Assembly: GCA_963576785.1 (NCBI GenBank) | Contig: OY756144.1 | Coordinates: 1,302,001 to 1,366,000, forward strand | Direction of reading: 5' to 3' | Source of the DNA: Chlorophyllum brunneum | Lineage: Eukaryota > Basidiomycota > Agaricomycetes > Agaricales > Agaricaceae | Length of the DNA: 64,000 nucleotides | Shown: piece by piece, positions 10,944-22,009 of the stretch | Layout of the letters: each line of letters begins with the position of its first letter | Numbering within the stretch: position 1 is the stretch's first letter | Position numbers and translations under genes: made by a program | The notes under the pieces: generated by a model | The model's input: only the letters and a program-made list of their open reading frames with translations | The model's database searches: none | Told to the model about the DNA's origin: nothing

Positions 10944-13900
10944 AATACTGGTGTTTTATTATAGATATGTATTGCATAATCTATAGAAAAATCCCACCAA
11001 CCATTAGGAATACAAGTATAATATCTTATAGCTTTTGCTTTATCCATCAAGGTTTAGTTTAAGCATTCAGCTTGACTATTTTGTTAGTGTATATGAGGGG
11101 CACTAGTCTTATGTACAATCCTTAGTGAGTGCAAATGAGATTGCAACTCATTAGTTTCTTCCTCTATCAGTGTAAAGATATTTTAATTTAGTCTTATATT
11201 GAGTCTGAATTAATGTAATGAAATTTTTTATTTCTTCTGCTGCTTTTGACTTCTTATGGAGGAAATAAATCCATCTATGAGATGAAAAGTCATCCATTAT
11301 GGTCATGACCCATTTGTATTTATGGTAAGAAAAAATTGGAAGTTCAACTAGATTCAAGTGAATTCTTTCAAATAGATATTTTGTGCATATAGAGTTTTTT
11401 CTAAAGGATTTCTGGTGTATCTTTCCCTTGGCACAACTGTCACAGACAGGTTTTTGCTTGGGAATCTGTACCAGAGTAAACCTAATCATATTTTTCTCAA
11501 AATGATTGAGGATATAGTTAGAGGGATGTCCTAATCTCACATGTACAACTTTGTAGCCAACAATAGGATCAGCAGTCATAGCTATTGGTTCTGAGTGTAC
11601 AATTTTGGTATTAACAAAGTATAAGGTAGTATTGCAATTTGCTAAAGAATATACTTGAAAAATAATATTTCCTTCACTATTAACAACTACTAATTCATTG
11701 GCATTAGTTCTAACAGTTTTGCCATCTTAGCATAACTATCCCACTGATATTAGTCATTTAGAAGTTCCTTTTAGAAAAAAGACTGGATAATTAATATCTG
11801 TATTGGTTGAACACTATCAGTCTTTCCATTATAGACTTTATGCTGAAGCATAACTGTACCAAAACCACTCTCATTAAGATAGGGGCCTTATGCTCCAACA
11901 GTCTTAATGGGAATTACAACTTCAAGTTCTTCAAAGTTAATAAAGTCTTCTACATAAGAGATATAATGACATAATACCCCTGAGTCTAATAACTATATGT
12001 TACTGTATTCTTCTAGTGGCATTATACTTTGATCATTGCTTAGTGATTGAGATCTAATTTGATCTGGTACTCTTAAAAAGTAATTGGGCATATATGTTGA
12101 GAAACAACATAATTGAGAAGTGTTAAAACACTTCTCATACTCTGTTACCATATCTGAATATACATGATAATGGGATTCTAAGGATCCCATTTGCAGTATA
12201 ACATGCCTAGCCCCTGACTCTACTTCTGTCCTTTCCCTTTGCCCTTGCCTTTCTTTTTGTGAAGATAGCTAGTTGGTGAATTGGTAACAGGACTGTTTGT
12301 CAGGGTTAGTAAGAGTATCTGAGATCAAATTGATTACATACTTAGCTCCTCCCTTCTTCTTGAAGTTGCTTCCATAATTGGTTGATGAAAATCCAAGAAA
12401 AACCTTAAAGAAAGGTGACAAAACAATAGTTTCAGACTTTGATATCGAAGGTCCATTGGATCTTGGAGGTAGTTGGAAGAGAGATTTACTGCATTAGCAG
12501 GATGTCTGGAGTTGCAGATGTTATAGGTGACATCTTAAGCTAGTGCCATACAGTTATCAACCTTTCACTCATCCTCAAGACACTTGAAGGCTTCATCTAC
12601 CAACACTGAAAGTATGGCAGGACACCAATGAGTGTCTTTGACTTCCAGAATGTAAGAGAAATTCTTACTCTGGAAGCACTCCATTTGAACTGGTGGAGAG
12701 ACCTTGGAAAGAAGAGGGAATTCCTCATCATAGGTCTTGATAAGCAGTAGTACTATTTCCTCAGAGAGAGGAAGATAGTACAGTCTAATTTCTTCAGGTT
12801 CAAGAGAATCACCCTGGGCAACCAAGTCCATACTTGGAATATTTGTAATGTGGTGTAGCTCCAAATTAATTTTCATCCCATATTTGGACAAAATATTAAT
12901 TGAATATAGACAACCAGTTGATAAGATAAAAGATAACCAAACATAAGTACAAGTTACATCAGGGTTTGGATTCTTAGAGAACTATTTATGTACTCTCATG
13001 TGTCTCTCACAGGTACAACCTGTGAGATGGCCAGAAGAAACTGAAGATACACCAGAGGATATCACTGAGTGAGATTTCCTGGCATAGGGAGTAGAGACCT
13101 AGTATATCTATTGATCATATCAGTTAAGGGCACATTTCTTTGCATTTTGCATAGGCAAAGGACTAATGACACAGTTGTGCCAGAAGGTTACCTGGTAAAT
13201 CCACAATTTATTCTCAAGTAAAGTGGTAAAGCATAGATTCTCAGCTTCAACACATACCTTTCTTTTAAGTGCAGTACAAGAGTTCTCATGTACCTGCTGG
13301 ACCTTTTTGGGGTTAACCCAAGCTACAGATTTTGGTTTTTCACTCACCAAAACACAAGTAGTTTGAGGAGTGGGATCAGAAGCATCCATGCATTTCATTA
13401 AGTCAAAGGGAGTTATCTCTGGACCAGTAAAATAAGGAACCATATGTTTCATAGTAGTAGCAAAGCCTGTCATAGCTTCTGCCATATGGGCTTGTGGTTT
13501 GTCTTTGCCCTTCTTAGGCTTCTTCTTTTTCTTCTGAATAGTTATTCATCCAAGCAAAGTGGGTTGGAATGGAGGTAGCTGACTACTAAGATTAGTGAGG
13601 TGACAAGGACCTCTAGTAGGCTCCTGATATCACCTCTTGTATGGGAGCAAGTCCAAGATGGTCTAGTATGGCTCTTTTGGGAGTTGCTCTGAGGGCAAGC
13701 AGAGTAGTTGGCAATGGAGGCATAGGAAGCTTGTTAGTTAGACATAGAAGGTCTGGAGCCTTTACATCTTGCCTATTCTGCATTTATGGCCTGTTAAACT
13801 ACTTCCCAAGACAAATTAACAATGTTTTGATTATTTGCCAGAGTTGTTTGAGCAACTGCATTCCAATCAGGTAGTAAGGTATTCAAGGTGATTATTATGC

Positions 13901-14363
13901 CAAGAACTTCTGGAAATTTTATCTTAGCTGTTTCTAGTTGAGAAGCCATTGTTTTTAACTCAGCTAGATCCATTACTGGATCTTGATTCCCTGAGATGTG
14001 CTTTTACAACATTCTCTGCAGAATTAAATATATCCCAACAGAAGAAGGTATTTCAAATCAGGTTTTCAAATCTGTCCATAGGAAATGAGGATTGTTGTGT
14101 CCATGAAGTAACAGAAAGTCAGGTAATATGCCATTAATAACAGCCAATGCCTGTCCTTATAATTGATCCCTTCTTCTATCTTTATCTATCAAAGCTGATG
14201 AATTTTTAGGAAAAAGATCTTGGTCAATTACAGACCATCCTAACTAGTCAGTACCAGTGACAGTAATGAGGGTCAAGGTATCCTGAAGCCTCCTAGACCA
14301 GAATGCATAGTTCTTAGGCTTATTGAGCTTAGGCAATCTAGATATAATATTATTGGTAGACAT
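10944..14363 (-). pseudogene. copia-1 gag-pol remnant (gag, protease, integrase N-terminal half)
   Basis: The start ATG aligns with that of copia-2 gag and lies at 14363. Recognisable pieces on the minus strand are gag sections (13485-13120), a linker (12891-12565), the protease region near 12000 (LLDSG preserved) and the gag-pre-integrase and integrase start (11579-11151, with HVRLGHPS, CDSCAKGK, the first catalytic Asp in MDDFSSH and TDRG). The open pieces are separated by many stops, most consistent with G-to-A or C-to-T changes. The remaining integrase, reverse transcriptase and RNase H are absent because of the LINE-2 junction. Confidence 0.8.
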
Positions 14364-14521
14364 AATATCTTTGTCAAGGGAATTTCTTTCTAGAATAAAA
14401 TTCACTTATTAGTAATGATCAAGACAGAAATAACTCTATCAGGCAAAGCCCTATCATTCTATCTCAGTTAGAGGGAATAATAATGGTTTAACTATTAGTA
14501 AGGCTACCAAGGCCTATAATC

Positions 14522-15096
14522 TGTTAAGGAAACAACTGTAATGAGTTATTGCTGGGATAGCAGCAGTAAATGCAGTGGGAGAGAACATAGGGTCTACTCA
14601 CTGAGGAAGTACACTTCTATTTAATACCAATAGAAGAGTAATTTGGATAGACAGATGTTATTAATAAAATAGTCAGTTTCTGTGGTAGCAAGTTCAAAGT
14701 CAAGTAAATTGAGGTTTGGGTTGTATTAGAAGAGATAGGCAATGATAAAGAAGTTGTTTGATTGAACAAGATGTAGAACATGTCTGCTACATGGGGTTTA
14801 TATATATCTAGAAGAGCATATATAAGTTATACTACATATGAAGTCATATAGACATATATTGTGTTAGGAATGCATAGAATGTTCTATCTAACTCTTACTG
14901 AGTACTATGGAGTATGTATACAAGTCATTGGAACTATATAGAATAATCTATTAAGTACCCATTGTTATTACTAGTCATAATTAACTTAGTATGATATATA
15001 TTGTATGCAGAGCAACTCATAGGAAGTTCCAGTTCAGTCTATTATTATTATAATGACTTCATAACCTATTCATAGAATATGACTAAAACTTCAACA
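14522..15096 (-). repeat. 5' LTR of copia-1
   Basis: 575 bp, bounded by TGTTAAGG and TTCAACA on the plus strand and colinear with the copia-2 LTRs (46408-46977 and 53196-53767). Its first 200 bp contain no CpG, whereas the copia-2 LTR has about ten there; the corresponding sites read TG or CA. Next to it on the internal side is a decayed primer site (GATTATAGGCC on the minus strand). Confidence 0.85.
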
Positions 15097-15848
15097 CTAT
15101 TTGCAAGGGCTTATTGGACTATTTTCTGTCATGTGCCTATTGGAGAATACTGCTTAAGGTTCTTTCCCAATGAAGACCTCTCCTACTATCATTACAGAAG
15201 CTAGCTTATCTAGACTTGCTCCCACATCCTCCATCATTGCCCCCACTTTGACTACTATTACCCCATCTATAAAGAAACTTGCCAATTTCCTATGGCATAA
15301 CCCTATGGTCTTTATCTTTTCTCTAGAATCTGAAGTGCCCCAATCTCAATGATGGATGCAATTTCTCTATCTGCTACATTCTCCTGTTTACCAGAGATTT
15401 GGGTCTACTCTAATGTGAGTCCTTTTTCTTTATCTTTTTCTGTACTTTTGGTTATGGTCTTCTAAATTATTTCTCTTTTCTTTCCCTTTCTGCTTGTCTC
15501 TTTTTTAATTAGTTTTGCTTCTACTTCTATTATTCCTGTGGTTGGGCAGTACCCTTCCACACACTAGTATACAGTTTTTTGTTGTTCCTTTGTGATTGTG
15601 ATTCAATAATTTCTCTATTATCTATTTCTCTCTCTCATTCTCTCTGATTGGACTTAATATACAATGTAAATACCAAAGATTACTCTAGTTTACAATCTAG
15701 ATAACATCAAGTCTTGTGGGGTTTTTTCTTTTTTCCTTCTCTGAATGTTCTGTACTTCTGCCTTTGTATGTATGTATATGTAGACTGCATTTGAGCACTA
15801 CTATATAAATTGTTAATTTATAAAAAATAAAAAATAAAAAATAAAAAA
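15097..15848 (+). mobile_element. LINE-3: 3' end fragment of the LINE family
   Basis: The sequence is colinear with the last ~800 nt of LINE-2 (reverse complement of 5060-4234). It includes the decayed C-terminal finger region of ORF2, the pyrimidine-rich 3' UTR, the terminal motif TGTATGTATGTATATGT and an A-rich tail of repeated TAAAAAA units. Similarity starts at the base after the copia-1 LTR, so copia-1 interrupts it. The tail differs from the pure poly(A) of LINE-2. Confidence 0.75.
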
Positions 15849-15981
15849 CACAAAACATTTCCCCAACCATAAAGAACATGTTGCACACTCTTATACCAAC
15901 TGTCCAAAAAAATGTTCCCAAGAAACTCAAGACTAGACAGTTTTTTATATTTATAAAATCATGAATCTAAAAAAGAAGGTA

Positions 15982-16287
15982 TTATTATAAACTATTCTTA
16001 GTCTGTTTATTCCTATCATGTACCTACTACCTTGTATACCATTGTTTCTGCTCTATCTGTCTCATCTCCTGTCTTTTTCTCCTGTTTCACCTCTGATAGC
16101 TGTACTTCCCTCTGACTCATTTACTCTGCTCTCCTTATTATTAGTTACCACTACTAGTATATAAAGTATAAGACTACTTGATGTATTCTTTATACTTTAC
16201 CAATCATATCATCCCCTTTCTCTTTTCTCTACTTTCTTGTCTTTATCCAAAGACTTGCAACCTGAGTCTTAGACTAAGATCATAATA
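15982..16287 (+). repeat. Decayed gypsy LTR (gypsy-2 family), apparently solo
   Basis: The ~300 bp are colinear with the gypsy-2 LTR (58131-58430), including ACTAGTATATAAAGT, the ATACTTTACCAAT start-site motif and the terminal TTGCAACCTGAGTC segment. CpG positions are lost. No matching primer site or gag follows it. The ends are approximate because both terminal repeats are mutated (TATTATAA and CATAATA). Confidence 0.7.
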
Positions 16288-17150
16288 GTTTGAACATAAC
16301 AATGACTTTATAGTATCTATTCATCTATTTATCCATACATATTTGTTAGTCATTATTTTTGCAAGCTTACAAAGAGTTAAAGAGACTTTGTCAGCTTAGA
16401 AGAAAATCTAAGAAAAGCTATAGAATTTGAAACCTCTAAATCCATAGAGGAAGGCTTTGAGTCAGAGAAAATACCTGCCCTTGAGACTAGTTAATAACTC
16501 CAATGACAAAATCAAACAAAGGCAAAGGAAAAGTGGCCATAGATAAACAAAGCAATAAACTAGTGTGAAATACATCTCTACTGGGAGGTTAAGCATCAAC
16601 TCCAGATAAGATAATAAACCAAAGAAAGAAGAATAAAGTATGGTCTATTACATCCAAACTTACACTGATCAATTATGATTCCTACTGTAATCAAATATCA
16701 TGTTTCCCAGTCCTCTAGATTGAGGAGCATCTATTATGGTAACTCTTGTAGCAAATCTAACAAGACCTACATGATACAATATAGAGAATCTGAAAATAGT
16801 CTTATCTAATATTCCATCAAATAACTAGTAACAAAAAAAACTGTCTGAGAACAAGTAAAGATCACACCTAGTCTTCAAATCTGGTGCATAGAATAATTTT
16901 GTATTATTGAATGGCCAAAAGATCATTATGAGGTCTTTTATGCTATTCTCTATATAAGCAATCTACTTTCTACCAGAACATAATCTCATATTCTCATACT
17001 TAAAAACATATAAGAAGTCTCCAGATATACTATCCTTTTTATATAATCTCTATTTTTGGCTCAGACAGTAAACTACACAAGACAAAGCTAGTACCACCAC
17101 ATACATGACAGTAGAACTTGATGATCATAAGCCACCTCTCTTCGTGTTTG
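16288..17150. other. AT-rich, CpG-poor relic sequence without an assignable gene
   Basis: No open frame of useful length exists here. A short stretch near 16503 (MTKSNKGKGK on the plus strand) resembles the basic start of a retrotransposon gag but breaks at once. Composition matches the mutated transposon relics on both sides, so it is probably an old element I cannot name. Confidence 0.4.
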
Positions 17151-17598
17151 TTGAATAGCAGAGTATTATACAGTAGCAGACAGATAGTCTGACTTACTTG
17201 ATGAAAAAGTTAGTCTGGTAAAGTACTAGTTAAGAGTTGCTGTGAGAGCTAAGTAGAATAAGATAGAAATTGAGTAGATTGTCTAAAGAATAAAGGGAAT
17301 ACATGCTACTTTATATACTAGTGTCTGGAATGCAAAACCCTAAGACCTACAAGTAATAACTATGCATAACAAGTCAGCAATAACTACAGAGTCCCTTGAA
17401 ATACTACAATTGCTCAGTAGTGTCTAGTAGCATAATTGGAGCAACAGCAATTAGTCAGCCCATGAAATACTTGAGAAAATGGTGCATAATATGAGTCAGA
17501 GGGCACAGCCTCAATGACAAATACTAGAGAGGAAATATTACTAATCTACTGAAGAGCTAGTCATATGGAATATAGCTTAGAAAGTGCAAATGACAACA
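17151..17598 (-). repeat. Solo LTR of the copia-B/C family
   Basis: 448 bp running from TGTTGAATAG to ATGACAACA on the plus strand, colinear in reverse orientation with the copia-B LTR (39455-39858) and the copia-C LTR (44979-45323). No internal element sequence lies on either side, so this is most likely a product of LTR-LTR recombination. I see no clear target duplication (GTGTT versus TTGTC). Confidence 0.75.
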
Positions 17599-18240
17599 TT
17601 GTCCTTCTATGTGTCCTCCTCTTCTAATATTTCTGTTCCTATTGTCTAGTGCTTGTTTAGTGTTATTGTATAGTATTTACATAGCTGATGAAGTATTTGT
17701 TCAACAAATCACCTAAGCTTCTGTAGTAGTATAGTCAGCTCGATTTATGTCATTGTCATTGTGATGCTTCCCAACAGGCCAGACATCCACCACAGATCTC
17801 CATGGAACTCCAGTTCAATACCACAAACTACAAAACCACAAATAATCTTGTTTTCTCTCCTATTTCCTCCAATTCCTCTGCCTTGATGGTGGTGTAGCAA
17901 TAGACTTTCACTATGTCACCAAATTCTCTCACCCTGATATCCGAAAGCTATACTGCATAAACTCACTTGCACTGAGGCTGATAGGTCAAACCTTGTTGTC
18001 AGGAAAGTACTGGCAGAAGTACCTAGCTTGGCTGAAGGTAATATCTATGTTTTGGACAATGGAACCAAAATACTCTAACTCAATACCAAGAATAGTGCAG
18101 GGAAAGAGCACTTCAAACCTGCAGAATTTGTCAGGAGTCTTGCAAACAAAAGGAAGGGTGAAGCTCTTGTCTATGGTAAATCAGACTCATTCTCAGAGAG
18201 AAATCACTAACTCCTGATTGTACCTTGCATCACATAGAAG
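17599..18240 (+). pseudogene. Unidentified coding relic
   Basis: Between about 17900 and 18210 three short adjacent frames on the plus strand read like protein: GGVAIDFHYVTKFSHP, then LVVRKVLAEVPSLAEGNIYV, then EHFKPAEFVRSLANKRKGEA. They lie in two registers and contain stops. I do not recognise the family. It could be a decayed host gene or a piece of a mobile element; the surrounding CpG depletion ends near here. Confidence 0.3.
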
Positions 18241-18757
18241 GAGGACCCGGAGCAAGTTCATTCCTTCGTAAACTGAACACATAATTGTTGATCCCACCTC
18301 ATGTTCAGAACGGTGGTCGGGTGGTCCTTTTCCGACTGTCGGACAAAAATAGTAGTGTGACTCTCAACTAGGATTCGTTGTTGTCACAGGGTGCATATTT
18401 GTTAGACAGCTCGCAGAACCTTGCGCAACCGACCATACATAATGTATATGGCTCGGGATGAATGTATCTTTGAACGAGAGGTGCTTATCCTTGCAATTTG
18501 CGCAAGAATATCTTCACCAGAAGCGAATGGTCGCTGTCAGACGAGTAGCTATACCCATTATTAAACAGGAAGAGGGCTATGAAACGGAGGAATTCCTTCG
18601 ATTTTTGAGTGGGCAGGAATAATGTACAAAGACAGGGAAGTCCAATATATATCTTTTTTTTTTCTACACAGGAGTCACAGAGCAATACAAATACATGCCA
18701 TTTCCTTCTTCTTCTTCTTCTTCTTCTTCTTCTTCTTCATTCCGTTCGACTACCGCG
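18241..18757. other. Intergenic sequence downstream of Egt1, with a (CTT)n tract
   Basis: This is the boundary between the relic block and the host gene island; CpG content returns to normal from about 18240. No gene was found. A perfect (CTT)n microsatellite of about 39 bp lies at 18702-18740, only ~20 nt beyond the Egt1 stop codon, so it probably sits in the Egt1 3' UTR (GAA repeats in the transcript). Confidence 0.6.
18702..18740. repeat. (CTT)n microsatellite
   Basis: About 13 perfect CTT units. It produces spurious low-complexity open frames on the plus strand (poly-Ser or poly-Phe). Confidence 0.9.
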
Positions 18758-21700
18758 TCAGTTCTTGTTCTCTATGTCGTACACGATCCTTCCGCCAACC
18801 CAAGGATATGGATAGCCGTGCTGGTACCAGTTCCTAAAGGAACGACGCTCAGAGATGTGAGGGACAGTTACATAGGATCCTCCCAGCTACAAAGTGAAGA
18901 TCAAATCACTGCCCTAATAGGTTTGGGAACCTTGTACTTACCACCACATGGTGCTTGCCATCAATAAAATCCATGGAATATCTACAGGAAAAGTCAGCTA
19001 CGGGTGAGTCTGTGCAGGATAAACGAGTATACCCAGGGTACAACTTCGAAGAAAGGTAGCCCTCAACTTTGTCGAGCACGGTCGACGTCCACTCCCAAAC
19101 ACCCCCATTATCACCTTCACCTCCATTCCTTGCTCCACCTGCTGTCGCACTATGAAGTGATAATTGGAATCTTGGTAGAAGTCAACAAAGTCGGCATGGC
19201 TTACGGTAACGGGTGCCAGTTCCTAAACCCGACATTAGCTCCGCCCTCGTAGCCAGATTTGAACTTGTCATAGAAGAGTCTAAGCTCCGGTTCTGTGGGC
19301 AAGCGTCCGCCTTTGACCATCGCATAAGTGGAGAGATTGTCGTATGACGTCACGATAGGCCAATGTTTGGCGACGTCCATGGAAACGGGTCCATACAACG
19401 TGCGGACCTAGACGGCGAATTAGCAACAGAAGACCGGGTGGGCAACGGAAAATACCTGAACAATGCCATCTTCGACCACCCAACTGGCGGGAAGTTCAAT
19501 CTTATCCCTTCCTTGGCCTAAGTAGAACTCATAGAATTCTCCATTGGTGATAGGTCTCCAAGAAATCTCGAATTGCTGCACTTCGACCTTTCTCGCAGGG
19601 TGCTCGTTGTCCCAACCATACTCATGGTCGTCCCCCTCGCGAATTTTACCGATTTTATCATCCTCTGCTTCGAAATCATCGTGCCCAAGTGTAACAGTTG
19701 CCGGGCCAAGTGTAGTAGTCTCAGACTCAGCCTCTGGTGTCGCGTCCCAAGCTGCAGCGAGCGACTTCCAATCAGGTTTGGCAAATCCGGGAGGGGGGAT
19801 TGTTCCTGATCCAGCCCTCTGCAAAAGCATGTAGAGGAGGGTCTCCGCATGAATTGCTTCGTGCTCGAGTGTCATGAAGAGAACCCGACCCAGCTTTCGA
19901 GTCAATGCGCGTTTTCCTGAGTCTATTTCATCGTACACACGCATCACGCGAGAGCGGACACGGTCCTGGAAGCCGAGAATGTCTGCCATAGTGGGCCAGT
20001 CCTCGGCTTTAGTCGGCACCTCAGAGTGAGGCTGGCTCAGGCAATCAGTCTTCATCCTAAATAAAAAAGAGAACGAGATAACGCACATTGCATTGGGTTG
20101 GATCATCTACATCGGGATCAATCCCTCGCTGTACCTATTGTTATCTCTCGGAAGTTGCATGGGTAAGGGTGTGCTGGTACCTCAAATATATACTAGAAAT
20201 GAAGCTTATCAGCACAAAACCTCGAGCCATCATTTCTTTGTCGTACATACCTTGTATTCTTCAGGTTCCGTGTGCGGTTCATCCAGGAGCCGCGACAGAT
20301 GTATATCTAAGAAAGTGGGTATATGACCGATATAGAACAGGGGGATGTGACGCAAATCGATGGGCTTTTCGTGAAGCATGGACGTCGGGATCATGCGTAG
20401 TATGACGAAATCCCAGAGAGCCCAAGAGTTGTCCCATTCCTGTCGAGCGGGTATACCAAAAAATGACGTGGAGTATGATTTCTTTGGAATCAGCTCACCT
20501 CTCCTGTTGCATGCAAGAGGAGAAGATAGGAGCGGGAAAATAAAGGGTGGTCGCTCCACGAGCCAAAGAGAATATTGTAAGTTCTTGTCCACCCATCGTT
20601 GGATAGGTCTGAGGTTCGCCTCAGTGAAGAGAGCGAAGGCGTCCGCGTCGGAGAACTAGACGCGATAATGTGAGAAGATCGAGATCCACCATAGGGGGTT
20701 GAGCAAGCTCACTTTAAAGGATTCCTCTATTTTGAGTAACTCGTTTTCTTTAAAGACATAAACTCTCCCATTCGGGGAGGCAACGGAATGGTCTGTCCTT
20801 GCTCTAACAAATGCTTCGTGCCGACCTGCCAAAACGGTTGAGGGTGGTGGTATAATAAACCTATATGCAAAACCTTACGCTCTTTCTGAAGGATAAAGAT
20901 CAGGACGTAGGGTGTAGGGATGATCTAATGAACCCACCACATCGTAGCTGTTGACATACTCCCAGTTTTGTTCGTTGAACAATCCTTCGTCTCCAAGAAC
21001 ACGACCCGCAGCTCGCAGTCCGTTCATGATGAAACCTTTGGTGTGACCGCGTGAGTCGTTATAGGCCTTCTCAACCAGAGCTGGATCATTGTCGTGATCC
21101 AGACCGATAAGAAGAGTGTCGCCATGGCTAGGTGTCAAGGGAAGGTCACGAAGGAACCCGACGGCACCAGACCTGGAGAAGTTGCCTAGGGAAGATCCGA
21201 GGAACATGATATGAAGAGGGGCTGGTGAGACACCCGGCGAAGAAGGAGGAGTACTGTCCGTAGAACGAGTGTCCCGGCTTTCGGACCCGCTTGAGTGCGC
21301 GGATTCAGGAGACATCGTCCGGCCGGAGCTGGTAGTCTGCTCCGTCATATCCTGGAAATTACGGGTGGCCTGAAGGCTATGTAATCCTCCCTCGCTGAGG
21401 TACTTGAGTCCGTCGTCGTACGTTCCGCACAATCCTTTGGTTTTGACCTTTCCTCGTAATGTTTTGCCGAGAGATGACTTCTGTATCTCGCCTAACGTAC
21501 GCTCGAGCTCTCGCTGCTCAAGGTCAAGGGCGTAATAGGTGATGGGAACAGCTGGAGCTCCGTTGTCGACAAGACGAGCCAATGCGGACAAGACGTGTGA
21601 GGTCTTTCTCAAGGCACTAATTGATGTCATTAGTTAATAATCACAGGGGTACCGAAAACGGAAGAGCGTAGATCCCATGCCAAACGAGGAAATACTGTAA

Positions 21701-22009
21701 TGCATACCCCGCGCCTAGTTCGAGTACTATCTCATCTGTTAGAGGACCACCAGTAGAGCCGTGCATCACTTTAACGATATCATCGGCATGGTCCTTGAGG
21801 ATCTCCTCTTCAGCGGCAAACAGGTAGTATTCCGATGCTCCGGTAGTAATATTGTCGTAGAGCCTTAAGCCACGCTCGTCGTACAAGAGAATGGTTGGGA
21901 GGGTCTTTTGGCCAGTAGAGCGAGAGAGTCCGTCGTCGACAAGTTGCGCAATGTCGGTGAGAGGAGAAGAGCCAGAGTGAGAGTGGAGATAGAGAATATC
22001 CGTGGGCAT
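18758..22009 (-). CDS. egt1: Ergothioneine biosynthesis protein Egt1 (EgtD-EgtB fusion)
   Basis: The enzyme trimethylates histidine to hercynine and then joins it to cysteine with O2, giving the sulfoxide intermediate of ergothioneine. My model has 11 exons and 873 aa: 22009-21708, 21616-20934, 20825-20713, 20655-20251, 20192-20181, 20128-20087, 20031-19456, 19407-19205, 19149-19033, 18981-18942, 18886-18758. All junctions are GT-AG and in phase. The methyltransferase part is N-terminal (SAM motif LELGAG at ~95-100). A DinB-like part carries the iron ligands in HEAIHAE (~576-582). The C-terminal FGE-sulfatase-like part has NGGVWEWT (~794) and a final RNWYQ. Length and order match fungal Egt1. 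The start is the first ATG with adenine at -3; longer frames rely on GTG. A Ser/Thr-rich insert lies at about 155-190. Confidence 0.93.

Larger units (their letters stand above)
10944..15096 (-). mobile_element. copia-1: old, 3'-truncated Ty1/copia element
   Basis: This is a strongly decayed relative of copia-2 (46408-53767) and can be aligned with it base for base over most of its length. It keeps the 5' LTR (14522-15096), gag, protease and integrase start, and is cut off at about 10944 by LINE-2. Almost every CpG of copia-2 appears here as TpG or CpA, and the copy is notably AT-rich. Its right LTR edge joins LINE-3 directly, so it inserted into that LINE. Confidence 0.85.

Noticed and set aside
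18695..18967. Plus-strand frames over the CTT tract
   Set aside because: Poly-Ser/Phe artefacts of the microsatellite and antisense to the last Egt1 exon.
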